DNA of 64,000 nucleotides, from NCBI RefSeq assembly GCF_900177245.1, contig NZ_FXBM01000003.1, positions 124,001 through 188,000 of the forward strand, written 5' to 3'. Below are positions 26,079 through 34,911 of the stretch, piece after piece (position 1 is the first letter of the stretch; every line of letters starts with the position of its first letter). This DNA comes from Rathayibacter oskolensis. GTDB lineage: Bacteria; Actinomycetota; Actinomycetes; Actinomycetales; Microbacteriaceae. Position numbers and translations under genes: made by a program. The notes beneath the pieces are model-generated. The model was given only the letters and a program-made list of their open reading frames with translations. It was not told the DNA's origin and made no database searches.

Positions 26079-27011
26079 TCATTTGAGTCCGGTCGTCGCG
26101 ATGCCCTGGGTGAGCAGTCGCTGCGACGCGAGGAAGAAGGCGACGAGCGGAGTGATCGAGAGGGTCGCCATGGCGAACAGCGCCCCGATCGAGGACTGGC
26201 CCGTCGAGTCGACGAACTGCACGAGCCCCTGGGGGACCGTGTAGAGCGCCGTGTCGCTGATGTAGAGCCGCGGGCCGAGGAAGTCGTTCCAGGTCGCGAT
26301 GAAGGTGAACATCGCGGTCGTGGCGATCGCCGGCCCGAGCAGCGGCACGATCACGCGGCGGAAGATGCCCCAGTCGCCGCAGCCGTCCAGACGGGCCGCC
26401 TCGTCGAGCTCCCTCGGGAGCCCGCGGATGAACTGGACGGTGAGGAAGACGAAGAAGGCGTCGGTCGCGAGGAACTTCGGCACGACGAGCGGCAGGTAGC
26501 TGTTCAGCCATCCCAGCTCGTTGAAGAGGATGTACTGCGGCACGATCGTGACCTGGTAGGGCAGGAGCAGCGTCCCCATGAGCACCGCGAACAGGGTGCG
26601 CTTGAACGGGAACCGGAGCCGCGCGAAGGCGTACCCGGTCAGGGTGCAGGCGACGACGTTGCCGACGACGCACAGGATCGCCAGGACGAACGAGTTGAAG
26701 AAGAAGACGCCGAAGTTCAGCGTCGCGGTCGACGTCAGCCCGGCAGAGTAGTTCTCGAGCGTGAAGTCGCCGGTGAACGGCAGCAGGCTCGACCCGATCT
26801 GGGCGTTCGGCTTGAAGGACGCGTCGACCATCCAGATGACGGGGTAGAGCATCACGACGAGCACCGCGATGGTCACCGCGTGCCGCGCCCAGCCGGCGAG
26901 CAGGCGGTTGCCCGTCGGGCGTCGAGCGAGGAGCGGGCTCCGGCGGCGCGGGGCATCGTCCGGTCCGTCCGGCTGCGCCGGACGAGCATCGAGGGATGGT
27001 GAGACGGTCAC
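26079..27011 (-). CDS. Carbohydrate ABC transporter permease, MalG type
   Basis: The 310-aa permease has a polar N-terminal tail, then six predicted helices starting near residue 45. The EAA loop is ELDEAARLDGCGDWGIF followed by IVPLLGPAIAT. The C-terminus LLTQGIATTGLK is typical of MalG-like subunits. The start is the GTG at 27011, which overlaps the preceding permease stop as GTGA. No ATPase gene is present in the operon. Confidence 0.93.
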   Translation of the reverse strand: MTVSPSLDARPAQPDGPDDAPRRRSPLLARRPTGNRLLAGWARHAVTIAVLVVMLYPVIWMVDASFKPNAQIGSSLLPFTGDFTLENYSAGLTSTATLNFGVFFFNSFVLAILCVVGNVVACTLTGYAFARLRFPFKRTLFAVLMGTLLLPYQVTIVPQYILFNELGWLNSYLPLVVPKFLATDAFFVFLTVQFIRGLPRELDEAARLDGCGDWGIFRRVIVPLLGPAIATTAMFTFIATWNDFLGPRLYISDTALYTVPQGLVQFVDSTGQSSIGALFAMATLSITPLVAFFLASQRLLTQGIATTGLK

Positions 27012-27988
27012 GAGTCCTCCCCGTAGAAAACCCAGTAGCGGGTGCTCCAGAACAGGACCGCCGTGATGGCGGCGAGGCCGAGCAGGAGCGCCCAGGCGAG
27101 TGCGGAGGCGTAGCCCATCTGGAAGTCGACGAAGCCGCGCAGGTAGAGGTAGACGGTGTAGAGCAGCAGCGAGTCGGCCGGTTGGCCGGTGCCGCCGCTG
27201 ATCACGTAGGCCGGCGTGAACGACTGCAGAGCGTTCACGATGGTGAGCAGGCCGTTGAAGAAGATGACCGGCGTGAGGTGCGGCAGCGTGATCGTCGTGA
27301 ACCGCTGCAGCCTGGATGCGCCGTCGAGCTGGGCGGCCTCGTAGTAGGCGTCCGGGATCTGCCGCAGACCGGCGAGGAAGATCACCATCGTGCTGCCGAA
27401 GGTCCAGATGCTGAGGGCGATGACCGTGATCAGGGCCGTCGACGGATTGCCGACCCAGCTCGGCCCGTCGATGCCGACGAGCCCGAGGACGGCGTTCACG
27501 ATGCCCTCCGACCCGAACACCTGGATCCAGAGCACGGCGATCGCGACGCTGCCGCCGAGGAGGGACGGCAGGTAGAAGAGGGCCCGGTAGATCCCGAGGA
27601 AGCGCATGCCCCGGTTGAGGAACATCGCGAGGAGCAGCGAGAAGACCAGGATCCCCGGGACCGAGATCGCGGTGTAGAGCGCGGTGACCCCGACCGTCTT
27701 CAGGAACCTCGGGTCGGCCGTCAGCATCCGCTCGTAGTTGTCGAGCCCGATGAACTCCGGCGTCCCGATCAGGTCGTAGCGGGTGAACGAGAGGTAGAGG
27801 GAGGCGATCATCGGACCGAGCACGATCACGACGAGACCGATCAGCCAGGGGCTGAGGAACGCGTAGGCCGAGAGCGCCTCGCGACGGCGCTGCCGCTTCT
27901 GCATCGCGTTGCGCGGCGGGACAGGCTTCGGGCCGTGGTCGGCCTCGCCCGGGTCGACCGGGACGAGGTCGGCGACCAGCCCGCTCAT
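27008..27988 (-). CDS. Carbohydrate ABC transporter permease, MalF type
   Basis: The partner permease (326 aa) has helices starting near residue 40 and an EAA loop YYEAAQLDGASRLQRF followed by TLPHLTPVIFF. The segment FTRYDLIGTPEFIGLDNYERML is typical of the first periplasmic loop of MalF-type subunits. It has ATGA overlap with the upstream dehydrogenase gene and GTGA overlap with the next permease. Confidence 0.93.
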   Translation of the reverse strand: MSGLVADLVPVDPGEADHGPKPVPPRNAMQKRQRRREALSAYAFLSPWLIGLVVIVLGPMIASLYLSFTRYDLIGTPEFIGLDNYERMLTADPRFLKTVGVTALYTAISVPGILVFSLLLAMFLNRGMRFLGIYRALFYLPSLLGGSVAIAVLWIQVFGSEGIVNAVLGLVGIDGPSWVGNPSTALITVIALSIWTFGSTMVIFLAGLRQIPDAYYEAAQLDGASRLQRFTTITLPHLTPVIFFNGLLTIVNALQSFTPAYVISGGTGQPADSLLLYTVYLYLRGFVDFQMGYASALAWALLLGLAAITAVLFWSTRYWVFYGEDS

Positions 27989-28827
27989 GCCGCCACCTCC
28001 GTGGAGTCGCGGTGGGCCCGCTCCTCCACAGACGTCGCGAGGATCTGCGACAGCAGGGCGGCGAGGGGCAGCGACAGCTTCGACTGACGCCCTGTCGCGA
28101 CGATGTCCCACAGGTCCTTGCTCCAGGGCCGGTACTCGACCGGGGTCCCGCTGCGGTCGTAGTCGAGGGCGAGCTTGTCGAAGAAGCCCCAGTTGCGAGC
28201 GACCCAGCTGTCTCCGGTGGCACCCTCCAGTGTCGAGAGCGCGACCGACCGGTCGACGCCGAACTCCTCCGCGAGGGCGAGTCCCTCGTAGAGCGCCTGG
28301 AGGGCGGCGAGCATCGAGAGCTGGTTCGCGAGCTTGAGGGCGGCGCCGGCGCCGACCGGGCCGGCCGCGACGACCGAGCCGAGCGCCTCGAGCACGGTCC
28401 TGCCGGAGGGACCGGCGTCGCCGCCGAGCATGATCGTCAGCTCGCCCTTCCGAGCCCGCGCTGCTCCCCCGCTCACCGGCGCGTCGTGGAGGGACACCCC
28501 GCGAGCGGAGGCCTCCTCCGCGAGGCGGATCACCGTCGGGGGCAGGAGCGTGCTGTGCAGGAGCACGTGCGTCCCCGACTCCAGCTCGTCGATCAGGCCC
28601 GAGCCGAACAGGACGGACTCGACGGCGTCGTCGTCGGGAACGGCGACGCACACGACCTCGCACGACGCGAGGTCACGGGGCTGGGCGACCCCCTCGCCCC
28701 CGGCCTCGCGCAGGCGCTGCACGGGCCGGTCGTCGAGGTCTGCGCCCGAGACCCGGAAGCCGGCGTCTCTGAGACTGAGTGCCATCGGCAGTCCGATGTC
28801 GCCGAGTCCGATGAAGGCCACTTGCAT
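27985..28827 (-). CDS. 3-Hydroxyisobutyrate-dehydrogenase-family NAD(P) oxidoreductase
   Basis: The 280-aa beta-hydroxyacid dehydrogenase has the N-terminal AFIGLGDIGLPMALSLRDAGF, the substrate motif DAPVSGGAARARKGELTIMLGG, and the catalytic lysine in ALKLANQLSM. Family members oxidise beta-hydroxy acids such as tartronate semialdehyde or hydroxyisobutyrate. An AAAGGAGAGAG ribosome site precedes the ATG at 28827. In the operon it lies between the aldolase and the importer genes. Confidence 0.92.
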   Translation of the reverse strand: MQVAFIGLGDIGLPMALSLRDAGFRVSGADLDDRPVQRLREAGGEGVAQPRDLASCEVVCVAVPDDDAVESVLFGSGLIDELESGTHVLLHSTLLPPTVIRLAEEASARGVSLHDAPVSGGAARARKGELTIMLGGDAGPSGRTVLEALGSVVAAGPVGAGAALKLANQLSMLAALQALYEGLALAEEFGVDRSVALSTLEGATGDSWVARNWGFFDKLALDYDRSGTPVEYRPWSKDLWDIVATGRQSKLSLPLAALLSQILATSVEERAHRDSTEVAA

Positions 28828-28871
28828 GCTCTCTCTCCTTTGAAAGGCGCCGGCTCCCGAGGGGCGGCTGG

Positions 28872-29567
28872 TCAGTCGATCTGGACGGTGTCGTCGAGCG
28901 ACCAGCCGAGCTGCTCGTACATGCGTCGGCGACCGCGCTTGTCGTTGTCCGACTCCTGGCGCGCGTACTTCACGACGTCCTCGACGTGCTCGAGCGGGAC
29001 GACGATCACGCCGTCGCCGTCGCCGACGACGATGTCGCCGGGCTTGACCAGCTGGTTGCCGACGGTGATGGCGACGTTGTGCTCGAGGTACTCGATGCGG
29101 CCCTGGGTCATCGTCTGGTTGATGTACTGCGCGAAGACCGGCACCTTCTGGATGCGGCACTCGTCCACGTCGCGGACGCCGCCGGAGCTGACGACGCCCT
29201 GCGCCCCCTTGAGGTGGAAGTTCAGCGTGTTCCACGAGCCGAGCTGGCCGACTCCCTGGTCGGGAGCCTCGATGACCACCACGTCCCCCTTGGTGATCTC
29301 CTCGGCGTAGGGCTCGATGTGGACCTCCTTGTACCAGTAGTCGCGCGCCCAGGCGGTGTACTCGTCGGGCGTCATGAACGGCGCCTGGCGCTGGCTCGCG
29401 GTCAGGCGGACGGTCAGCGCCGGTCCGGCGAGACGTGCTCCCTCGAAGAGCGGCCGGATGTCGCGGTGCATCGAGCCCTTGCTGAACAGACCGATCCAGT
29501 CCATCCCGTCGCGGACGTCGGAGACCCGCAGGCCGTCGAAGAGCTTCTCGATCTCGGCGTATTCCAT
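28872..29567 (-). CDS. RraA-family protein, probable oxo-acid aldolase
   Basis: The 231-aa RraA-like fold protein has the metal/substrate motif GVVSSGGVRDVDECR and the late GDIVVGDGDGVIVVP. In this family the glycine-rich RD motif marks HMG/CHA-type aldolases that release pyruvate, whereas true RraA inhibits RNase E. In a catabolic operon, aldolase activity is the better guess. ATG at 29567 has AAAGGAAG seven bases upstream; the ATG at 29582 lacks one. Confidence 0.85.
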   Translation of the reverse strand: MEYAEIEKLFDGLRVSDVRDGMDWIGLFSKGSMHRDIRPLFEGARLAGPALTVRLTASQRQAPFMTPDEYTAWARDYWYKEVHIEPYAEEITKGDVVVIEAPDQGVGQLGSWNTLNFHLKGAQGVVSSGGVRDVDECRIQKVPVFAQYINQTMTQGRIEYLEHNVAITVGNQLVKPGDIVVGDGDGVIVVPLEHVEDVVKYARQESDNDKRGRRRMYEQLGWSLDDTVQID

Positions 29568-29599
29568 GGTGCTTCCTTTCATCGGTGGTTCTCGTCGCG

Positions 29600-31033
29600 T
29601 CACCACGTCGTGGCGACGTACTTCGTCTCGACGTACTCGTGGATCCCCTCGTGCGAGCCCTCGCGGCCGAGGCCGCTCTGCTTCACGCCGCCGAAGGGAG
29701 CGGCCGGATCCGAGACCAGGCCGCGGTTGAGCGCGATCATCCCGGCCTGGAGTCGTCCTGCCAGTCGCAGTCCTCGGCCCAGGTCGGAGGTGTAGAGGTA
29801 GGACACGAGCCCGTGCTCGGTGTCGTTGGCGGCGGCGACCGCCTCCTGCTCGCTGTCGAAGCGCACGACAGGGGCGACCGGGCCGAAGACCTCCTCGCGC
29901 AGGATGCGGGCGTCCGCGGGCACATCGACGAGGACCGTCGGCGGGTAGAAGTGCCCGGGCCCGGCCGAGGCGGCGCCCCCCGTCACCACGCGTGCCCCCC
30001 GGGCGACCGCGTCGTCGACGAGCGACCGCACCTTCTCCACGGCCTCGGCCGTGATGAGCGGACCGCACTCGGTTCCCGCATCGGCCGCGTCTCCGACCAC
30101 GACCTCCGCCATGCGGGCGCTGAGCGCCTCGACGAAGCGGTCGTGGACACGGGAGTCGACGTAGAACCGGTTGGCCGCGGTGCAGGCCTGCCCGCCGTTG
30201 CGCATCTTGGCGATCATCGCGCCGTCGACGGCCGCGTCGACGTCCGCGTCGTCGAAGACCAGGAACGGGGCGTTCCCACCGAGCTCCATGGTGGTCTTGA
30301 CGACGCGGCGCGCGGCCTGCGCGAGCAGGATGCGGCCCACCTCGGTCGAGCCGGTGAACGAGAGGAGCGCGACGCGCTCGTCCTCGAGGAGCGCCGAGAC
30401 GACCTCGGGCGCGCGGTCGGTCACCACGACCTCGAGGACCCCGGCGGGCAGACCCGCCTCGGTCAGGATGTCGGCGATCGCGAGAGCCGTCAGCGGTGTC
30501 TCGGCGGCGGGCTTGAGGATCGCCGAGCACCCCGCCGCGAGAGCCGGTCCGATCTTGCGCGTGGCCATGGCCGCCGGGAAGTTCCAGGGGGTGACGAGCA
30601 GGCACAGGCCGATCGGTTCGTGACTGACGAGCACCCGATTGGTCCCGCCCGGGTTCTCGAACAGCTCCCCGCGCAGTCGCACGGCCTCCTCGGCGTACCA
30701 GCGGAAGTACTCCGCCGCGTAGGCGACCTCGGCGAGGGCGTCGGCGCGCGACTTGCCGTTCTCGAGGGAGATGAGCGCGGCGAGCGCCTCCCGTCTCTCG
30801 GTCATGATCCGGAAGGTGCTCATCAGCACGTCGCTCCGGCGCCTCGCGGAGCTCGACGCCCACTCGACTCCGGCAGCGGCCGCGCGATCGGCCGCCTCGA
30901 GCGCCTCGGCGACGCCGGCGGAGGCGAGACGCGCGAGCACCTGCCCGGTGGCGGGGTTCTCGACCGCGAGGGTCGGCCCGCCGCTCTCCTGCTGCTCCAC
31001 TCCGGACAGCCAGTCCTCGACTCCGATGCTCAT
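29600..31033 (-). CDS. NAD(P)-dependent aldehyde dehydrogenase, succinate-semialdehyde type
   Basis: The 477-aa enzyme oxidises an aldehyde to an acid. It shows TPWNFPAAMATRKIGPALAAGC (NAD binding), SFTGSTEVGR, the general-base glutamate in MELGGNAPF and the nucleophile cysteine in GGQACTAANRF. The pattern is closest to succinate-semialdehyde dehydrogenases. The ATG at 31033 overlaps the alcohol dehydrogenase stop by one base (TGATG), so alcohol and aldehyde oxidation are coupled. Confidence 0.93.
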   Translation of the reverse strand: MSIGVEDWLSGVEQQESGGPTLAVENPATGQVLARLASAGVAEALEAADRAAAAGVEWASSSARRRSDVLMSTFRIMTERREALAALISLENGKSRADALAEVAYAAEYFRWYAEEAVRLRGELFENPGGTNRVLVSHEPIGLCLLVTPWNFPAAMATRKIGPALAAGCSAILKPAAETPLTALAIADILTEAGLPAGVLEVVVTDRAPEVVSALLEDERVALLSFTGSTEVGRILLAQAARRVVKTTMELGGNAPFLVFDDADVDAAVDGAMIAKMRNGGQACTAANRFYVDSRVHDRFVEALSARMAEVVVGDAADAGTECGPLITAEAVEKVRSLVDDAVARGARVVTGGAASAGPGHFYPPTVLVDVPADARILREEVFGPVAPVVRFDSEQEAVAAANDTEHGLVSYLYTSDLGRGLRLAGRLQAGMIALNRGLVSDPAAPFGGVKQSGLGREGSHEGIHEYVETKYVATTW

Positions 31034-32334
31034 CAGGCGCGGTTCCCTTCGCTCGTGCCGCCGACGGTCGACAGCGTTCCGGCTTCCGCGCCACGCAGGA
31101 TCGATCCGGCGGAGTCGTCCATCGCTCGCGGGTTGTTCTCGCTCAGGCGGACGGCCGCGCGTCCCTGCTCGAGGGCCCAGTCGAGACGGGAGGGATCGAA
31201 TCCGATCTGCCCCAGCTCGGTCGGGACGCCGACGCGGGCGAGGAACTCCTGCACCAGGCGCGGAGCGGCCTCGGCGAGCTCGCCCTCGTCGTCCCCCTCC
31301 CCGCCGAAGCGGCGGGCGATCTCGGCGAACTCCGCCACCCGGTGGGCCCGGTTGAACTCCATGACGTAGGGCAGGAGCAGCCCCACGCCGACTCCGTGCG
31401 GAGTCCCCGTCAGCGCGCCGATCGGGTACTGCAGCGCGTGGGCCGCAGCGGTCCCGGCCGTCCCGAAGGCGAGGCCGCCCATCAGCGATCCGTACATGAC
31501 GAGGGCACGCGCGTGGATGTCGTCCGGCGTCGTATAGGCGCGGAGGAGGCCGGCTGCGATGGCGCTGATCCCCTGGAGGCAGAAGGCGTCCGTGATCTCG
31601 CCGCGCCCCACGAAGACGCGCGAGCCGGCCAGATCGGCGTCGGGCGCACGCCGGACGGAGGTGTAGGCCTCGATGCAGTGGGCCAGGGCGTCCGCTCCCG
31701 CGCTCGCCGTCACCCCCGGCGGGCAGCTCACGGTGAGCTCGGGATCGCAGATCGCGGCGACCGGGATGAGGTGCGGGCTCGAGATGCCGACCTTGGTCGC
31801 CCGCTCCGGATCGGTGAGCACGGCGACCGGAGTGACTTCCGATCCGGTTCCGGCGGTCGTGGGCACCGCGATGAGGGGGAGGATCGGCCCCGGGACCTTG
31901 AACTCGCCGTAGTAGTCGCGGGGTTCGCCGCCGTGGGCGGCGATGCAGGCCACGACCTTGGCGAGATCGATGCACGACCCGCCGCCGACCGCGATGAAGA
32001 GGTCCGAACCCGCTGCCCGCGCCGCGTCGACCGCCGCCATGATCGACGCCGTCGGCAGCTCGGGGACCACGCCCGAGAAGGTCGTGTGGGCGACTCCGGC
32101 GCGGTCCAGCAGCGCCAGCAGGGCGGTGAACTCGGGGTCGGTCTCGAAGAAGGGGTCGACGCAGACGAAGGCGCGGCCGCCGAGCCGGGGAGCGATCCAC
32201 TCGAGAGCGGCGCGCTGGCCGGCTCCGAAGACGAGCTCGCGCGGCGCACGGAGGGCGGCGAAGAGAGGGGGACTCGCGTCGATGGTCGGTGCGGAGTTCT
32301 GGCGAGCAGCGTGCGTCGACAACGAGGGCCCCAA
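31033..32334 (-). CDS. Iron-containing alcohol dehydrogenase (first gene of catabolic operon)
   Basis: A group III (iron) alcohol dehydrogenase of about 433 aa. The NAD motif is AVGGGSCIDLAKV, and PTTAGTGSEVTPVAVLTD follows. The metal ligands are in SAGADALAHCIEAY and AHALQYPIGALTGTPHGVGVGLLLP. The start is uncertain: TTG at 32334 is the longest frame and a TTG at 32322 is also possible; neither has a good ribosome site. It is transcribed from the promoter at 32395-32423 and opposite the GntR gene. Confidence 0.9.
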   Translation of the reverse strand: MGPSLSTHAARQNSAPTIDASPPLFAALRAPRELVFGAGQRAALEWIAPRLGGRAFVCVDPFFETDPEFTALLALLDRAGVAHTTFSGVVPELPTASIMAAVDAARAAGSDLFIAVGGGSCIDLAKVVACIAAHGGEPRDYYGEFKVPGPILPLIAVPTTAGTGSEVTPVAVLTDPERATKVGISSPHLIPVAAICDPELTVSCPPGVTASAGADALAHCIEAYTSVRRAPDADLAGSRVFVGRGEITDAFCLQGISAIAAGLLRAYTTPDDIHARALVMYGSLMGGLAFGTAGTAAAHALQYPIGALTGTPHGVGVGLLLPYVMEFNRAHRVAEFAEIARRFGGEGDDEGELAEAAPRLVQEFLARVGVPTELGQIGFDPSRLDWALEQGRAAVRLSENNPRAMDDSAGSILRGAEAGTLSTVGGTSEGNRA

Positions 32335-32366
32335 ACGTCGGTGGTCGGGTGGAAGAAGAGATTGAA

Positions 32367-32423
32367 TCCGATCGGATCGGATCCGACAGGGACGACATTA
32401 CGAGGGCGGGGATTCGGTGTCAA
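32367..32423 (-). promoter_or_regulatory. Promoter of the twelve-gene operon with two abutting palindromes
   Basis: On the minus strand TTGACA (32423-32418) and TAATGT (32400-32395) are 17 bases apart, a near-consensus sigma-70 promoter. Directly downstream, covering about +2 to +21, are two adjoining 10-bp palindromes, TCCGATCGGA (32367-32376) and TCGGATCCGA (32377-32386). This is a suitable position for a repressor to block transcription. The divergent GntR protein (32559-33263) is the likely binder. Confidence 0.75.
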
Positions 32424-32558
32424 GCACCACAAATTCGCCATTCCTCCCTTCGGAGGTGCATGACGGCCGTCGTAAAGCGACGCTCTGCGGTCATCTCCTT
32501 CGACGAGAGTGCCCCGATACGATAGGATCCGCGGGAGTTGCGAAAAGAGGAGGCGGCC

Positions 32559-33263
32559 GTGGAGAACACCGCGATCCCAGTCGACCCGGGGCTCGCCCTC
32601 CGAGAGGCGTCGGGCCGCGCCCCCGTCGGGGACTCCGTCTACCAGGAGCTGCTGGCCCGAGTGCTCTCCGCCGAGCTCGGAGCCGGGGACCGCATCACGA
32701 TCGACGCTCTGGTGCGCGAGATGGGGGTCTCGCAGACCCCCATCCGAGAGGCGCTGCACCGTCTGGCCGCCGATGGCATCGTGGTGCGGAACCACCATGC
32801 CGGCTACCGCGTCGCTCCCGAGCTCAGTCGCGAGCAGTTCGAGGAGCTGATCGTCATCCGCCAGCTCCTCGAGCCGGCAGCCGCGCGGGGGGCGGCGCAC
32901 ATCCTCACCGTCGACGAGCTGGACGAGCTCGCGGGCATCGCCACCCGGATGAGCACGCTCCTGACGGAGGCGGGCCGCGGGTACGCCGAGTTCTCGCGTC
33001 TCGACGCCGAGTTCCACGACGTGATCGCGAGGTCGTGCGGCAACCGCTTCATCCACGACTCGCTCGCGCGGCTGCACACGCACGCCCACCTGTTCAGACT
33101 CTCGAAGGACAGCCTGATCACCAGCCTCGCCCTCGACGAGCACGCCGCGATCCTCGACGCACTCCGGCTCCGCGACGCGGGCGAGGCGTCCTTCGCGATG
33201 CGCCGTCACATCGACGCGTCCGCCGACCGCTTCCGCGGCAGCTTCACCGACTCCGCACGCTGA
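32559..33263 (+). CDS. GntR-family regulator, FCD domain
   Basis: The 234-aa protein has an N-terminal winged helix (VYQELLARVLSAELGAGDRI, then MGVSQTPIREALHRLAADGIV, residues about 28-75). An all-helical FCD ligand domain follows, with the metal-site pattern DAEFHDVIARSCGN and a later H residue in DEHAAILDAL. GTG at 32559 has AGAGGAGG five bases upstream. A -10 TAGGAT (32523-32528) with -35-like TTCGAC 18 bases before it lies upstream. It likely controls the divergent catabolic operon in response to an acidic intermediate. Confidence 0.92.
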   Translation: MENTAIPVDPGLALREASGRAPVGDSVYQELLARVLSAELGAGDRITIDALVREMGVSQTPIREALHRLAADGIVVRNHHAGYRVAPELSREQFEELIVIRQLLEPAAARGAAHILTVDELDELAGIATRMSTLLTEAGRGYAEFSRLDAEFHDVIARSCGNRFIHDSLARLHTHAHLFRLSKDSLITSLALDEHAAILDALRLRDAGEASFAMRRHIDASADRFRGSFTDSAR

Positions 33264-33300
33264 CGCGATGGCCGTTCACAGGGAGGTCGGCCCGCGGCCG

Positions 33301-33879
33301 TCAGTCGAGCTGCGCCGCGCGGCGGGCCGTCGCGACGAACACCGGCCGCACCCGCTCCCACCCGTCGAGATAGCCGCCGACCATCGCCGCATCCCGGAGG
33401 AGCACCAGCTGCGCCGCCGCGGCCGCCGGCTCGTCGACATCGGCGGCTGCCAGCAGGCTCTCGAGCGTCGAGCGGAACCACTCCCGGTGGACCGTCACGT
33501 CGCGCCGCACGGCGCTGCCCGGATCGGGGTACTCGGCCGCCGCGTTGATGAACGGGCAGCCCCTCGTGTGCAGCCGGGCGATGTCGTCGCTGAGTCCGTC
33601 GATCACCAGCCCGAGCAGCACCTTCGGATCCTCCGACTGCTCCCCCGCGCGCTCGAAGGCACCGCGGATCGTCGCGTCCTCGACTCCGAGATAGGCCCTG
33701 ACCAGGTCCTCCTTGCCCGGGAAGTAGCGATAGAAGGTCGCTCTGGTGACCCCCGCCTCCGTCAGCACCCGATCGACTCCGACCGCATGGATGCCCTCGC
33801 GGTAGAACAGCTCGACCGCTGTTCCCAGCAGCCGCTCTCGCGCGACCGACTCGCCCGCCTCCGTCGTCCTCTTCACCAC
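33301..33879 (-). CDS. TetR-family transcriptional regulator
   Basis: The 192-aa TetR protein has the DNA-binding domain AVELFYREGIHAVGVDRVLTEAGVTRATFYRYFPGKEDL (residues about 21-58) and the ligand-domain motif GCPFINAAAEYPDPGS. GTG start at 33879. It is divergent from the alpha/beta hydrolase gene, and two AGAACGATC-type palindromes lie between the two genes, so it very likely represses both. Confidence 0.92.
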   Translation of the reverse strand: MVKRTTEAGESVARERLLGTAVELFYREGIHAVGVDRVLTEAGVTRATFYRYFPGKEDLVRAYLGVEDATIRGAFERAGEQSEDPKVLLGLVIDGLSDDIARLHTRGCPFINAAAEYPDPGSAVRRDVTVHREWFRSTLESLLAAADVDEPAAAAAQLVLLRDAAMVGGYLDGWERVRPVFVATARRAAQLD

Positions 33880-33890
33880 GGAGCCAGTAT

Positions 33891-33967
33891 AGAACGATCA
33901 TTCTGTTTTTCTTGACACCGTCAGGCTCCGGGGTCTAGCTTCTCCAACAAGCAGAACGATCGTTCTG
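33891..33967. promoter_or_regulatory. Divergent TetR/hydrolase promoter with two operators
   Basis: CAGAACGATCGTTCTG (33952-33967) is a perfect 16-bp palindrome, and AGAACGATCATTCT (33891-33904) is a near-perfect second copy. Between them the plus strand carries TTGACA (33912-33917) and TAGCTT (33936-33941), 18 bases apart. The first operator lies just upstream of the -35 and the second covers the region after the -10. This is a typical TetR switch; binding by the adjacent protein is inferred. Confidence 0.8.
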
Positions 33968-34001
33968 TTCATCGGCAGCACGACCTGCAGGAGACGCGAC
34001 C

Positions 34002-34817
34002 ATGACCGAAGAACCGACCCCCATCGTCCTCATCCACGGCCTCTGGATGACCCCGAAGAGCTGGGACACCTGGGCCGAGTACTTCCGCAGCCGCGGGCAC
34101 GAGGTCATCGTCCCCGGCTGGCCCGGCATCGACGACCGCGAGGTCGCCGACATCCGCTCGAACCCGGAGGCCCTCAAGGGGATCGGCATCACCCGCATCG
34201 TCGACCACTACGACCGCATCATCCGCGCACTGCCCCGGAAGCCGATCATCATGGGCCACTCCTTCGGCGGCCTCTTCACCCAGATGCTCGCCGATCGCGG
34301 CCTCGGCGCCGCCTACGTCGGCGTCACGCCCGGGCAGCCCGCCGGCATCACCACCCTGCCCCTCTCGACACTCCGCACCGGGTTCCCGATCCTCCGGAAC
34401 CCCTTCGCGAAGGGCGACGCCTCGCCGATCTCGCGCGCGCACTTCCACTTCACCTTCGGCAACGACCTCTCGCGCGAGGCGTCCGACCGCATCTGGGACG
34501 AGTACGCGGTCAACTCCTACAACACCGTCTTCTTCGAGGGAGTCGCCGCGGCCTTCGACGAGAAGAACGGGGCGAGCCACGTCGACTACGCCCGTGCCGA
34601 CCGCGCCCCGCTGCTGATCATCACGGGAGGGATCGACCACGTCGTCCCGCCGAGCATCGGCCGTGCGATCGTCGCGAAGTACACGGGCACGGGAAGCCCG
34701 GCGACCGTCGACTACCGCGAGTTCCCCGGGCGCACGCACCGCATCGTCAGCCAGGACGGCTGGCAGGAGGTCGCCGAGTACGCGCTCGACTGGGCGGTCG
34801 AGCACTCCGCGCGCTGA
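34002..34817 (+). CDS. Alpha/beta hydrolase, TetR-controlled
   Basis: The 271-aa hydrolase has an alpha/beta fold: oxyanion region IVLIHGLWMTPKSW near residue 10, nucleophile serine in MGHSFGG near residue 87, an acid in TGGIDHVVPP and the catalytic histidine in PGRTHRIV. No signal peptide is seen. It could be an esterase, lactonase or C-C hydrolase. It is the only gene after the TTGACA promoter and is followed by a strong palindrome shared with a convergent gene. Confidence 0.92.
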   Translation: MTEEPTPIVLIHGLWMTPKSWDTWAEYFRSRGHEVIVPGWPGIDDREVADIRSNPEALKGIGITRIVDHYDRIIRALPRKPIIMGHSFGGLFTQMLADRGLGAAYVGVTPGQPAGITTLPLSTLRTGFPILRNPFAKGDASPISRAHFHFTFGNDLSREASDRIWDEYAVNSYNTVFFEGVAAAFDEKNGASHVDYARADRAPLLIITGGIDHVVPPSIGRAIVAKYTGTGSPATVDYREFPGRTHRIVSQDGWQEVAEYALDWAVEHSAR

Positions 34818-34825
34818 CCACCCCA

Positions 34826-34894
34826 CCGAGGGAACCCGTTCCCGCCGAGACACCGTCGCGCACGGGCTCCCTCGGCGAGAACGGGTTCCCTCGG
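34826..34894. repeat. Palindromic element, copy 1, between convergent genes
   Basis: Arms CCGAGGGAACCCGTTC (34826-34841) and GAACGGGTTCCCTCGG (34879-34894) form a perfect 16-bp inverted repeat. It lies between the convergent hydrolase and aldehyde dehydrogenase genes and could terminate transcription from both sides. A second copy with the same arms, similar inner sequence (CGAGACACCG) and the same following GCAGCGGCAG lies at 56037-56104. Confidence 0.85.
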
Positions 34895-34911
34895 CGGGCA
34901 GCGGCAGCGCC

